Below are positions 26,936-39,842 of a stretch of DNA of 64,000 nucleotides, in pieces. The notes under the pieces were generated by a model. The model had not been told where the DNA came from, ran no database searches, and saw only the letters and a program-made list of their open reading frames with translations. The stretch is taken from the NCBI RefSeq assembly GCF_047948215.1, contig NC_134460.1, forward strand, positions 122,525,324-122,589,323, read 5' to 3'. The stretch's first letter is position 1. Every line of letters begins with the position of its first letter. The stretch is from Lycorma delicatula (Eukaryota > Arthropoda > Insecta > Hemiptera > Fulgoridae). The position numbers were made by a program, and so were the translations under genes.

Positions 26936-28700
26936 GTACAAGTTTCAAAAGCTTCTATGATAAATTAATGTTCTAATTTTCATCATTACAAAAAAAAAAT
27001 AAAATAAATAAAGATATTTCAATTTAAGATCTAGGCTAGAACAGGAAAATTTGAATTAAGTTTATAGGATGCCAATTTTAAGATGGTGATTGTTGCCTAA
27101 CCCACAAATAAGAAAAGAATAATTTTGCGACTCGGAAAAAAAGTTATTTAGAGAAAAGTTTTTTAAAAACTATGTAATTAAATCGAAACAATCAAAAATT
27201 TTAAAGCATTATAAAAACAATCTTGTTTTTAAAAAATATTTAAATTTTCTTAATCACAATGGGATGTCTAAAGACTTTTCTTTCTTTAAAAACTAAAAAA
27301 AAAACCTACGTACGAATAAAATTAGTAGTCTATTCTTCTCTTCGAGAATAGACTCCACTTACTCAGTTTTTTTTTAAAACGCTATAATTAACTGATTTAA
27401 TCGCCGCAATACAAACTAGCTACAAAACTATATTTTATAATTGTAGATTTACTTTTTCCCAACATATAGGTTTTATGTAAGAACATACGTCATAATTGAA
27501 CTATTAAGGTTAGATTTCAGAAAATCAAATACAAATAATTAAATTTAAAAAAAAACACGAGACAGATTAATTATAATCGACAAATAATTCTAATCGTACA
27601 CCAAGGTTCGTACCTGTCAGCCGGTTTGTGTGTATATATATATATATATATATAAATCCGGTGTTAACAAAGTATATTAACCTGAAACAACTTTTCAATG
27701 GTTAAAAAACAGAAAAAATTAATTTGGTAAATGGTTCTTCCTCGTAACAATCTATCTTTCAGTATACAATCAATACACACGTAAGTCCCTAAAGAGGAGA
27801 GAAGATATTAAAAATTTTAAATCAAAAGGAATGAGGTTGTGATAAATCATTTTACAGAGCATTAAAAACAGAAATTTTGACGGAAACAACTTCAGGCTAC
27901 AACACTAACCAAAACTGCGCATTTTAATATTTTTCGTACCTACTTTCAAAAGTTGCCTACAGTAATAGTGAATGGTCTGATACTTTAAAAAAGTGGTCAT
28001 TTTGAGATAGGAGCATTTGTTTAATTTTATTTGTCTATTGTTTCACTGTTGATCAGTTATTTAAAAAGTACTGCAGACCACTTCTGAAACTTGGTGTTAA
28101 AAACATTAGATGACCGCTATTTTGGGTTAGGGTTTAAGTAGCCCGACATTTTTCAGTTTTTGAAAAAAAAATCTTAGTCAAAATTTCTGTTTTTTTATAT
28201 TCTTAAAATGACATGTCATAACCCTATTATTTAACGTACTCGAGTTGCCTCCATGAAGGTCGTTTGTGCAATTTATATGTATTTACTTCTTTTAATTCCA
28301 GGGATATAAAATACAAAACTATAAAATGAAACTTAGATACAAAACTTTATAAAGTTTGAACTATTAACGTGAAAAATAAAACAATAAAAATAGAAAATAA
28401 ATATAACAAACAACATTTTTTTAACTTAACATAAAATAATAAATTTTAAATTTTGGCCATGTTACTCTTAGCAACAAATACTGCTAAAAATTTATTTCCT
28501 AAAAAAGTCGTGAGTTGTACTCAGAGAAAATATACTGAATTGGTTTGTTACTGTAATAAAATTTTTATAAAAAAGAAATTAAAACTTTTTAAATTTGTGT
28601 TCCTTAATAAAATTAAAGTTTAATTAATTATCATTATAATAAAAAAGGTATATTAACAAATGATAAAATTAAAATTTTTAAAACCCACGAAGCCATTCTG
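26936..28700. other. AT-rich DNA, no gene recognised
   Basis: No exon seen. It contains a 10-bp-stem hairpin at 27331-27358 (AGTCTATTCT / AGAATAGACT) and a GTGT-(TA)n microsatellite at 27626-27654. Confidence 0.5.
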
Positions 28701-28710
28701 AAGAAATATA

Positions 28711-28980
28711 TCTACTGCAGCGCCTTCTGGCGGCTTATAACCGTAAAACTAATCTAAGAACCTGCTCTGAGGTGACACCTATGTAATACAAAAAAATCGG
28801 TCCAACCGTTTTAGAGAACCACATCTACTCCAGCGCCCCCTGGTGGCTTATAAGGAAAAAATCACTTTAAAAAAATTGCAAAAAAAAACCGTAAAACATG
28901 TTTAAGAACCTGCTCTGAAGTGATACCTAAGTAATGCAAAAAACCGCATCGAAATCGGTCCAGTAGTACAGACACACAAA
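28711..28980. repeat. two-unit tandem repeat with CTCF-like motifs
   Basis: Two diverged units. Each begins ATCTACT(G/C)CAGCGCC..CTGG.GGCTTATAA (28710 and 28824), continues with GAACCTGCTCTGA.GTGA.ACCTA.GTAAT, and ends near ATCGGTCCA. The wording resembles 3' ends of arthropod transposons. The unit-2 start contains, on the minus strand, CCACCAGGGGGCGCTGG (28830-28846), a full match to the CTCF core consensus. Unit 1 has a weaker version at 28717-28733. No coding frame. Confidence 0.7.
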
Positions 28981-30699
28981 CACAACCTCTTACCCCAAAC
29001 GCATACAGTCTCCGTTCCGTCGTAAATAAAAATAATTTTTATTATTAATAACATCAATCAGATGAACTAAATTGTCATTAATATATAAAACCTTTTCTTT
29101 GTAAAAAAAATAAAAATAAAAAAAAATAAATAAATATATATATATAGTTAGGTACTTAAGCACTCAAGAATGATTCTAACCTGAAAAGGTCCTTCTTCTA
29201 GGACCTACAATTAAATTGGTTCCATATCTTGTATTTATTAGATAGTTTATTTATAAACGGCAATAAAAATAGAAACAAATCTTACGATTAAACATAAAAA
29301 GGACGAAAGTAAAATTTGTAAACAAAACAACAACAGCAGTAAAGGGCAAACGAGTTAAATACGAACAACTTCTGGGCATTTATTTAAAAAATTAACACAT
29401 TTTTGTTAGAAAAGTATAGGCCAACTATTTTAAAAACGGCGACCTCACTTTGAATCATCTTTCACCAAATCTTTTTAACTTAACAACGACGACCTCTGGA
29501 CTAAAGCCAACGTATTAACATATCACGGTATATTAAACGAGTTCTACGACTCTCAAGAATTTGTAAACGAATCGATATATAGAAACTCAACTATTCATAA
29601 CATATCATGAAAACGAAGAGTTGATACGCAACTTATAATAGAGAATGTATTCAAAACAAAATTATACTGAAAATAACGGGTAAATTTAATAATTAAAATA
29701 GTTATCTGATACCGATGATTATAAATAATTAACAATTAAACGGTTAAATAATTAACTGATAACGATGTCCGAAATAAAAATCTTTTATCGCATAAATAAT
29801 ACAATATTATCAAGGTCAAACGAATTAAAATATTAATTCTGGAGAAATTTTCGTTACACTTGAAATGTTTTCTATTAACCGCGCTTACAATGTATGCACG
29901 TAACTTTTCTGCTCAACGACGTGTAATGTATAAACTCGCTCCTTATATTATTATAACAATACAAAAAATTATACTCTATTCATATGAGTACAACATAATA
30001 GACAGACCCACCTACCTATCATTGTTGACAAATTACATTATACTATTGTAAAATCAAAGTCTTGTATATTTATACCAGAAGATAAATTGCATTTTATTAT
30101 ACGCTATTCAATTATGAAAGTTGTTAAAACAGTTAAAATCTTAACAATAACACAAGCTTAGTAACAATAAAAATAATTATTCATTAATATAAAGTAGAAA
30201 CAGGTACATACACAATACTTCGTTTAATAATGTTTCTTACACCTCTGTAATATACGAGTTTTTTCATACGTGACATAACTAAACGGCCATTTAATCTTTT
30301 AATAAAAAAAAAAGAAGAAAATCCATCACATCCACTAAATAAAGGATAATATTTGTTTAACAATGTTGCTGTATGCACATACAGGTGAGTGAAACGTTAC
30401 GCAACCCGTACGGAAAAAACCATATAACGAAATCAATAATGAAAACACTTTACTTTCGATTCTAAGAAAGAAAGAAAGAAAGAAATATTAAATAACTTCA
30501 TAACTCACACAATAACTGTTATAATAAATGTTTGAAAAATTCTACATTTACAGTTACACAGGCATTAAAACACTTCTTCATGTTAGTATTCACTTTTTTT
30601 AATACAAGAGGTTAACTCTAAAGACAATTTCATTGTAAAAACATTTATTCTGAAAACTTTATAAATATTTTTTATTTCTCTTAAACTACATATCTTACA
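28981..30699. other. AT-rich DNA, no gene recognised
   Basis: No exon seen. Low-complexity A/T runs at about 29101-29147, and a short (GAAA)n run at 30465-30484. Confidence 0.5.
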
Positions 30700-31600
30700 C
30701 TACTTCTCTATATGATCGCCATATGAATTAAGACATTTATCGTAGCAATACGCCAGCTTCAATAATCCCTCGCCGTATTCTGCCGCCAGTCCATTTAGCC
30801 ACTGATTAACAAAATTTTTAAGTTCATCGTCAACCACGAATCGTTTACCGCTCAAACATTTTTTCAATTTCCCAAACAAACGGTAATGAGAAGGAGCTAA
30901 GTCCAACCTATGGTAGGTAATCGTAAATTTCCCATCCAAATGTTCTCAGTAAAATACGTGTCGGACCCGCAACAAGTGGACGTACATTATCGTGCAGCAG
31001 GATGACGCCGTCGGTCAGCCGCCCACGTCGTCGATTTTTAATGGCGCGCCGTAACTTACGTAGAGTTTCGCAGTAGGCTTCTGCATTTATAATCGTTCTT
31101 TGCGTCCAAATGGCAGTGGCTTGACCTTTGTCGGTCTAGTTGATGATCGAGGATGATGCCATTCACTCAACTGCCGTTTTCTCTCTGGCATGTAATACGA
31201 AATCAATGTTTCATCGCCGATAACAACTGAATTAAGGACCTCACTTTTTTTTTGTGTACCGCATAAAAAATACCAAATCGGATCTCATTCGGATTTTTTT
31301 TGTGACGTTCCGTTAAGGCGTGCGGCACCTAATGTGCACAAACCTTTCTGAAGCCTAAGGGTCATGAACATTACGACCGATAACAACTCTTAAAAATCAA
31401 GAAAAAAAAGGGCCAGGTCGGAAATCGTTGGGGGCCGATTTTTTTTGATTTCATCATCGACGCGTTTCAGCAAGTCCTTGGTGATTATCGACGGCCTACC
31501 CGAACGTTCTTCATCGTGGTCATTAATTCTGTTATTTCTAAACCTTTCACACCATTTTACATTATCACCGTACTAGCAACCAACTGCCTATGGATTTCAG
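30700..31600 (-). pseudogene. mariner transposase fossil, SETMAR-like lineage
   Basis: Minus-strand remains of a mariner transposase, a TA-specific DD34D cut-and-paste enzyme. Going 5' to 3' on the minus strand: VKWCERFRNNR and DEERSGRPS (N-terminal helix-turn-helix and linker, about 31560-31470), VVIGDETLISYYMPERKRQ (first catalytic D block, about 31220), then RLDLAPSHYRLFGKLKK (third catalytic block, the usual D of APSD read as H) and LSGKRF..DDELKNFVNQWL to the stop at 30700. Several frameshifts and stops lie between. The last 79 residues are open. The altered third catalytic residue plus broken frames mean it is inactive. I could not identify terminal inverted repeats with confidence. It abuts the DUF4817-type fossil at 31740-32860 on the same strand. 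Confidence 0.85.
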
Positions 31601-31739
31601 CCGGCATAGCGTTTTCATGGTTTAAAAAACGTATGACTACACAAATTCACAGTCAACATCGATTGTCCTATTCATTCTATAACTAATAACTCACACGTAA
31701 TGAAAGATACTAGAACGCAACAACTTACAGATAAAAATG

Positions 31740-32860
31740 CAGTGTGTTCGTTACTAGCGTGGCCATCAACGACACACGTTTGCCAACTTTATGGAGAGAA
31801 ATTTCCAAGCGGTCTTTACTTTAGAGATATCAGTCGTAGATGCAGCGCTGATAAGGATATTTTCCACTTCAATGTTCCATTCAAGTCGATCAATTGTGCA
31901 AGAATTATTTCTGAACACATTTTTTTAAAAATAACTCCAAAAAATAAAACATGAAGATAAATCATGCAACTAGGAGAGCTCAGACCACAGAAAATGATTT
32001 TTTCTAAAGAAGTCACGTATCAGCAACATTGTTATTCGTCGCATGGGCTGTTGAACAGTATTGCTATAACCAACCATTTCGTTCGTATTGTTCTAGCAGT
32101 GTCATAAAGTCGGTTGTAATCTGCTGGTAGCGTTCAAATGTTATTGTTAACGTAAAAAATATTGAACCAAATATTCTGTTTCGAATCCATCGGGTTGGTC
32201 TAATGGTAAACGCGTTTTCCCAAATCAGCTTATTTGGAAGTCGAGATTTCCAGCGTTCAAGTACTAGTAAAGTCAGTTATTTTTACACAGATTTGAATAC
32301 TAGATCGTGGATACCGGTTTTCTTTTGTGGTTGGGTTTCAATTAACCACACATCTCAGGAATGGTCGAACTGAGACTGAACAAGACTACACTTCATTTAC
32401 TTTCATACATATCATCCTCATTCATCCTCTGAAGTATTATCTAAAAGGTAATTACCGGAGGCTAAACAGGAAAAAGAAAAAAAAAATTCTGTTCCGAGAA
32501 ATCACGCATCAAACTCGATCTTTTCTGAATATAATGTAGTCTCGTACAAAATGTAAGGGTTCTCTGCACTCCAATTTCGGCCGTAATGGCTGTTTACGTA
32601 GCCATTTATAAAACATTATGACTCGTCATTAAAGAGGTTGTACAATTCCTGCGCGACATGAATACGACACGTAATTTTAATTTCTTTGTGACTTTGCGAA
32701 CACTCCCGTATGACATTCCGATCTGTTGAGATTACCTTTTTATTGATTTTCGAGGTAATCGTTCAAAGGCGGTACACACATACGTTCTAAAGTTTCGTAA
32801 TTTAAAACCGTTGGTCGACCGGGCTGGTTTTATTTACCTACCACTACCGGTTTGTCTAAA
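31740..32860 (-). pseudogene. DUF4817-type transposase fossil split by a SINE
   Basis: The minus-strand upstream part (about 32860-32590) reads FRQTG, then RKSIKR*SQQIGMSYGSVR and KLKLRV. This is the N-terminal helix-turn-helix region of the mariner-like DUF4817 family. The downstream part (about 32160-31740) keeps ERYQQITTDFMTLLEQY and NGWL, then a scrambled catalytic block and a C-terminal tail (FKKM, with an IDLNGTLKW-like stretch). The two halves are separated by SINE-1 at 32186-32485. Many stops and frameshifts are present, so it is dead. Catalytic residues cannot be aligned securely. The order of events is transposon first, SINE later. Confidence 0.7.
32186..32485 (+). mobile_element. 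tRNA-derived SINE-1, full-length, inserted in a transposon
   Basis: A complete SINE-1 with A-box variant TGGTCTAATGGT, the CAAATCAGCTTATTTGG palindrome region, body and AACAGGAAAAAG tail. Flanks carry ATTCTGTTTCGA (32173-32184) and ATTCTGTTCCGA (32486-32497), a 12-bp duplication with one mismatch. It is inserted antisense into the DUF4817-type fossil. Confidence 0.9.
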
Positions 32861-34785
32861 ATGAACGACTATGTGTGAAATTGTTGACTTAAAGGGTACT
32901 TTTGACCGAGGAAAAGCTACAGCAAAGCCTTTGTGGCATTTTAAAAACTATTTCGATTTAAAATAATTCTCACGAATAAATGCGTTTTGAAACTGTGTAA
33001 AATGTATGATAAATCTTTTACATTGGCAGGCGTAAATCACACCAGCCAGTGACAGACAAAATAGGGAGAGATTATTTGATTGTTGTTTATATGTTGTTTT
33101 TAAAAGGTTAAGAATTATACCCATAATTAGATTGGCGGTTAGCGCCAATCTAAAAGCAAATTTTCCACTTCAGTGAATTAATAAATTCAGGGTTACATAA
33201 CTTTCACTCTGTATTTAGGGCTATGTTACAACATTATATTTTCAAAACAACTGCAAATTAAACCCAAAACAAACTGTGTTTAAATTGTTCGTATGTCTAT
33301 ATGAAAAACTAAAATGATGATGCAGTCAAATTTTTCCCATAATTTCGAAATAACCATAAAAAAATAAATTAATTTTAAAAAGCGATACCGAGTTGCATTA
33401 ACTTTCTTGTCATTATTAGAACTAATTTTTTCTCTTCACTAAAAAACAACATTTTTAAATTAAAAATTTATTGGCATCAATTACTCGTATGTAGAAGTCA
33501 CATTTAAAAAATCATCACTTTTTATGTTAAATTAAACGTAATAATTGTATTTCATTTCTTTGTTCACTTCTTTTGAAAATATTTAAAAAAATAATTTTTT
33601 ATCATCCATAACTCCAATATACAACATTTAAATATTAAATAACAATGGAATTAGAGTATAGCAAACTCCGATTGAAATTCATATATTTGAAATATTTACC
33701 AAAGGGATGATTTTCCGAAAACGTTTTTCGCAAATGTTATTTATAACAAAGAGATAATAAAAATAAGGTAAAGATCTGCCACCTCAGATTTTTTTATGAG
33801 AAATAATACCTCAACTTTTTATTTCCCCTTCCCTTAGGCGAATTAAAAAAAAAATAACAACATCCAATGCTCTTTATATGTTAGCCAAATTTGAACTGTA
33901 TACGTTAACGAAGTTCTAAAATATAAAATTCAGTAGTATAATTGTTTCATCTTCTCTAATCCTTATAAAAAATTAGTCAAAATAAAATTCAGACATCATA
34001 AAATATATTTTATATAAGTAATTAACTATTAAATCACAAAATAATAATTATTACAAAAAAAAAAAATCACTGATTGAAATATTTCAAGGAGATGGAATTT
34101 TTAAAAAACATTTTCATTTCTTTAAATTTAAAACTGTATTTTCACGGAATACGTCGCACCTCATCAACATTTCGCGTAGGACATTTACAAAAACTAATCA
34201 GCACCGCATATAAATGTAACCGATCAAATTTTCACGTCAACTTATTCTTAATATATTAATCGAAACAGATGCAATAAATATGTAAACGATTTTTAACAGA
34301 TCTCGTTTCATGATCTCTTGAAACAGAAACTACTATATAATTTATCTTAAAGGCTAATTTTTAGCGTGACAGAAATACTTTCACTCTATTGTATTCTATA
34401 ATAGCCGGGAAAGTAAAAATTTTAAATAATAAACACTTAAGCATCTCATATACAGAGAGAATCTATTTACCACTATATCCTATGGTCATCTTATTAAAAA
34501 AAAATAAAAAGTAAGAAAAAGAACACTTCCTTAGGTCCTGGTGGTGAAATTCAAACAGACAAATGTCCTCGACCTTGTAGGTATAAAAAATACATAAATA
34601 AATCCTCCTCCAAAAAAACGGAATTTTTTCTTCAAAATTTTGTCGGTTTTTTTTCTTATTTAGCATTTTTCTATTTCAAAAGGTTTAAATTCCACTAAAA
34701 AATATATTTTTGATCTCTGAAATAAAGTACATATTACTTACTTGATATGTGTATACGCGAAAAAGCTTTCTTGTATATGTGTATA
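32861..34785. other. AT-rich DNA, no gene recognised
   Basis: No exon seen. Positions 33090-33150 have slightly mixed composition. The rest is AT-rich with poly-A/T runs, up to the TA flanking the next transposon. Confidence 0.5.
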
Positions 34786-35889
34786 CAAGAATGTTCAAAA
34801 AGTGACGCAACCTTATGGAAAAATGTTTCCTTCTTTTGTTGCTGGTTTAATTGAGTAAAATGGGTTACACAATGCAGCAGAAAATATTCACTGTCTTCCA
34901 ATATACTAGATGTGTCAGAATGCCTTCACAGAAAAATACAGTGTGGATACACCAAACAAGTCCTCCATCTTGTCGGCTGTACGACAAATTCCAAAAGATA
35001 GGGAATGTAGCAGATGCAGCCAAAAGTGGTCGACCGAAAGTGCTAACACCAGAAACGTTGATCGATGCTGTATATTCTATTAGTTCCAAGAAGTCTGTGC
35101 GACGCCTATCTAGCCAGTCTAGTCTCTCCGTTGATAGTGCCCACATGGCATCGCGCAAGTGTTTAAAGATGCATCCATACAGAATTCGTGTTGTTTACGA
35201 GTTGTTACCTGCAGACACTTGAAAACGTGTAGCTTTCTGTCAGCGGTTCATTTCATCTGTAGCGCCAGATGGGCAAGAACTCGACAATTGGTTTCGGTCT
35301 GACGAGGCACGGTTCTATCTCGATGGATACGTGAATTCTGGTATACAGAAAATGCAAATCAGCTGCACGAGTCTCCTCTGCACGGACAAAAAGAGGGCGT
35401 TTGGTGTGCAATGTCACGTAGGCAAATCTTCGTGAGATTCTTTCATGGCGCAGTGAACAGTAAGCGCTACATACAGATAGTGCAACGATTTATAAACACT
35501 ATACCTGCAGACCGGCTACAGTATATGTTGTTTCAGCAGGAAAACGCTACGACTCATACGCCAACACTACTACTTTCTTGGATCAGTGTTTTCATGAAAT
35601 TGATTTTGAAGGGGTTGTGGCCGCCTCGGTCTCCTGATTTATCTCTTCCTGACTTTTTCTTGTGGGGATACCCTTAAAGATGCTGCTTACAAAACTCATA
35701 CTTACACCACTCCCGAATTGCAGAGCGAAATTGAATGATGTGTCCCTGTAATTTCCCAACAAAGGTTACATGTGTTTAAGAGCACGTAACGTCGTATTTA
35801 ATTATGTAAATCGCATAATGGAGGCAACTTTCAACAACTATTGTAACTTACTCATTTTCCCATAAAGTTGCATCACTTTTTGACACCTG
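34786..35889 (+). mobile_element. DUF4817-type mariner-like element with both ends
   Basis: A 1.1-kb element flanked by TA dinucleotides (34784-34785, 35890-35891). Its terminal inverted repeats are about 34 bp: TGTTCAAAAAGTGACGCAAC on the left and, reversed, TGTCAAAAAGTGATGCAAC on the right. It contains one transposase gene in pieces. Size, TA flanks and contents fit a Tc1/mariner-superfamily transposon. The repeats differ by a handful of bases, so the insertion is old but not ancient. Confidence 0.88.
34851..35790 (+). pseudogene. DUF4817-type transposase, inactivated
   Basis: The first open part (34851-35222) covers the N-terminal DNA-binding region, including a GRPKVLTPETL linker and a KCLKMHPYRIRVV helix segment, then an in-frame stop. 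The frame resumes with KRVAFCQRF and DEARFYLDGYVNS (first catalytic D, about 35297-35340). A frameshift near 35340-35410 leads into the 35411-35677 frame with NSKRYIQIVQRF and QQENATTHT, where the expected D is E. It ends with WPPRSPDLSLPDFFLWG (third catalytic D). About 36 residues separate the E from the last D. One stop, at least one frameshift and D-to-E in the catalytic triad make it non-functional. Confidence 0.85.
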
Positions 35890-35891
35890 TA

Positions 35892-36577
35892 GCATTGGCA
35901 TTGCTAACAATATAGGAGGGAATAGTGTACCGCGACATGACGTCGCAGGCAGAATGCTGATCCAGCAGTTTATCCCCACCCTACGCATCAACTGAGCTTC
36001 TTTTTGATGTACAATACAAACATAAAATACTTAAACTTCAAATATATTTTATTCATAAACTTATTTTATTTATATATAATATATTTTATATATCTTTTAT
36101 TTAATGTTATCATTTTTTCTTTCAAATTTTATCATCTCCGTTTTACTCTTGCTTCATTTTTAATTGAATTTCTCTCCCAGCAATGAATCTGTAACTAATC
36201 ATTACTTCTAAAACTCATTTCATGTTTCAGCTAAAATATTAATTTTATCAGCGAATATTAAACGTTTTACTTTTTATTTCTGGACTGCACTGCATTCTCA
36301 ATACTTGTGTTCAGCTTCATGTTTGCTTCTTCTACATAAAAATTAAACAGCAAAACGGTACAAACTGTGATACAAAACGGTATCATAGTTAACAGCAGCG
36401 TTGATGAAGTTGATAGTTCACAACAGCGTTCACATTCAAAGTTGATAGTAATATTATGGACATATAGGCCTACGGAAACGCAACAACTTGGATATAGCTC
36501 GGAATTAAAATATAAAATAATATTTTTATATTAATTTACTAAATGATTAAATGATCAATACTACCTTAATACAGATC
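35892..36577. other. AT-rich DNA, no gene recognised
   Basis: No exon seen. Positions 36355-36440 contain short internal repeats of an ACAAAACGGTA / GTTGATAGT type. Confidence 0.5.
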
Positions 36578-37330
36578 TTAACCAGTTTCGTCTGCAGTTT
36601 TCTTAGAATTATTTTTTACAATAAGCCAACAACTCTCAATTTCTGCGCTTGACTCAGTTTCAGTTTCACTTCCACCGGAATTAATTTCCAATTCGTCTTC
36701 ACTACTTGATGTCTCATTGTCTACCCCTATATTTATAATTATGCTTTCAATGGCATTTCGCATTAATACATCTGTTTTCCAGTAAGAATCCACTATCTTG
36801 TGAACTTTCGACACTGATCTTTTCCAGTCTTCTACAATAATTGACTAGATTGTATGTGATGAACGGCTCTAATCTGTTAATGACATGTGGGATGATAAAT
36901 TGCAGTCTAGAATCTTCTTTTTAACTAGATTCAAATAAATTTAACAGAATTAAAATCTGGGTGGTAAGGTGGCAATTTAAGCAGTATAATCCCCTTCTTA
37001 TTTAGTATTTCGACTAATTCATATTCTGGTTCTTGGCGGTGTAGTTTGGCAACTTCTAAACTTTCTTTTTGTTGTTAGATCTGGGTTGTAGTTAATTTTA
37101 TTTTTTTGAGCCCACTTTTGAATATCTTTTTCAATGAATTGGATGATAGGAGGTTTATTTTTTTTGTTTACTATGCTAATACACCAACTATCCATTTTTA
37201 CTGTCAAGAACTTATTAAACGCGAGACAACGCGCTTGACTGCGAAGAGGTTTTCCGCGTTCACTTGACATCTTAACAGGACTACTTTCCTGAGTTACAAC
37301 TGTTGCAATTTCCAATGCAAAGGACACAAA
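36578..37330 (-). pseudogene. Tc1-like DDE transposase fossil, C-terminal half
   Basis: Minus-strand pieces of a DDE transposase of the Tc1-like type. The upstream frame (37327-37019) contains SIVNKKNKPPIIQFIEKDIQ and WAQKNKINYNPDL, matching the region after the second catalytic D (normally DNA.YH); the D itself reads as DSWCIS. Another frame then gives VAKLHRQEPEYELVEILNKK and LPPYHPDFNSVKFIW, the third catalytic block normally written PPYHPELNPIE. The final frame (36814-36578) has KVHKIVDSYWKTDVLM and an acidic, serine-rich tail, typical of this group's C-terminus. Frame jumps and lost catalytic residues show decay. The N-terminal half was not found upstream. Confidence 0.78.
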
Positions 37331-39842
37331 ATATTTGTTTTTATTGATAATAACATATCTGCAGATTACGTAATGCTTATAACTACATGCCTACTTTAAA
37401 CTTTTAACCCATAATTCTGATTCATGCATCTTTGTTCATCATAATATCATCACTTAAACCAAAACATTTGATGTAAGAAATGTATATTTTTTTTATTAAT
37501 ACGATATATTTTCATCACGCTTGTGTTTTAAAGTACATTGACTAAGAAAACAATTGTTCTTACTACAAAAGATAAAATCTTTTAAGAGTTTTGCTCTTAG
37601 GGCAAAAGATAGAAAAACTAAAGTTTTATTATTAAACACTGAAATTAAAATGACATAAATCAATTCATTAATATGAAATTAACATAAATAAAGCCCTATA
37701 GTACATGTAAAATCTAAAGACGGCCCTCGCTAAAAGCTTCCTCCTACTTGTCTCCTCTACCCCACTCCTATAACCCGGCACGCGGAACACGTGCTACTGG
37801 TTGCCACAAAAGTAACGCGTACGAGATATTTAAAAATAAGTTTTGTACAAAACTACGCCACGTCAAAGAAAATAACATTATATCCTACAATAAATAAAAC
37901 AACTCATTTCATATACTTCTGATTTTGTTCTTTATTACGTCATTGTTAATGTTTATTTGTAGCAAAACCTTAGTATAACATATTTGAAAAAAAAAAATTT
38001 CGAGATAAATTACTTCATATACATATTGAACAAAATATTAGACATAAATAATTTTATTTATAATAACAAATTACTAAACATATTTAGTAACGGTATAATT
38101 AGATACGGTGCAAGTCATTCCAAATTAACTGATGTAACTTTTGGAATACAAACTACTTTGGTTGCTGGCGTTCGAAGTCGTCGCTGACTGTTAAGATCAC
38201 ATAGCGTACTACGGATCCGCCTTCAGATATTAAATACGTTATAATAAATGTTATGTAACTCTACCATGATATGCGTCTGCGTCCATACGTACAGAAAAGG
38301 TAAATAAATTGTACATAATAATAATAACGTTATTATTGAAAATAAATTGGTTCAAAGGATTGTTTAAAAAAATAAAAATTAATACCGAAAAAAGTCATGT
38401 CATAAAAAAAATTAGGATCAGGAGAATATTTTTTAAAATCTTTCAAAAAGTGCGGTCAATTTTTCTTGCAATATATATATTTCTCAAACATGGTACTGCT
38501 GATATGTTAAATAAATAAATTAATAATATAATCCACCTTACCAGCAGGTTGATTTGTTCTCTAGATCTTTCGGCTTACTTGGAAGCCATCAGTAGGGGTT
38601 AAAATTAATGCATTAAAGTCAAACTTTAAAAAATCATAGTTAAAATTTAAAATGACATGACCGTAGGACCACACAGTCTTATCATTTTAATATATTAAAT
38701 TCGATTTTTATTTACAAATATCTCTTCATCTCTTATGTAATAACAATAGTTTGCTCGTTACTAAACATATTCTCTTTCTTAGATCATCCAAATAAATATA
38801 CCGATATTTTTACTTACTAAAAAAAAACCGTTCGACAGAAATAGGTTAAAAATCTGTCGATATCTAAAAAGATAGCTTTCTATAATTAAATGAAATTTCT
38901 GCGGTTAACAGGTAAAAAAAAAAGCCTAATAAATAAAATGACATCACCCTTGTACTTTATTGTTATGAAGAGAGTAATTAAGATTCAATATCACCAAGTC
39001 AATAGACAAAGATATAATGCGATTAATATATTTCATTATAATCTTTTTTATCGAATTTTAACGTTTTACTTTTTTTTAAATTTAATTGAATGGTTTATTT
39101 TTTGCGATAGATAAAATGGATTTTCTATTAAGAATAATCATTAGTTCACATTTAAAAGAACAAATACAGTAATTAATATAACAAATTGTTATTTATGGAT
39201 GTAGGAATTTATAACTGAAACCTCAGCGCCAGACACATGTTCGTAATGTAATGCTAGGCACGTGCTCGCATAACAACATTACGCAGACAATGATGCAATG
39301 TAATAACATATAGGGGGATAATGTATATTGTATTGCTGTGTTGTTATACTTAATAAAATGTGAATAAGGGTACCCTATATCTTTTACGTCATGTTATTGA
39401 AACAAATGGAAGCTTAATAACGGACTGAACTGTACAGTAATTGAAGCCATTGTAAATATAAGAGGTCGGTCCCTCCTGCTGTTGTCTCTAGCACAAGATT
39501 TACTAGTATGCATATAATTATCAAACAGACCGTAATTTACCCTATCTTGTAACGGAAATACATTAGATATCGATTCTGGATTTCATTCGTCAAAAGATTT
39601 GAGAAAAAATAAATGTTAAAAATAGATCCTTTAATCAACAGTATAAAAATAACACTACGACATCAGTACTGTATTGAGGATATAAAATAAAGAATTACTG
39701 ATAATTATTACATAAAGATAAAAAATTTGCATTATTACCGTTAAATCTGATTTGAGATCTAAGTCGGAATGGCATAGATAGTCGTTAAGCGGTAACCTTA
39801 TCATATGGGAGGTTGATTCCAGACCTGGGCGAACCTATTATA
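37331..39842. other. AT-rich DNA; possible LTR-like stretch
   Basis: No exon seen. Positions 37730-37870 are more GC-rich and may be a small repeat. Positions 39225-39500 have mixed composition with an AATAAAATGTG signal-like string at 39353 and could be part of a solo LTR, but I cannot find a duplication or matching ends. Confidence 0.4.

Noticed and set aside
39225..39500. A solo LTR
   Set aside because: There is a polyadenylation-like signal, but no TG..CA boundaries with a flanking duplication could be established.
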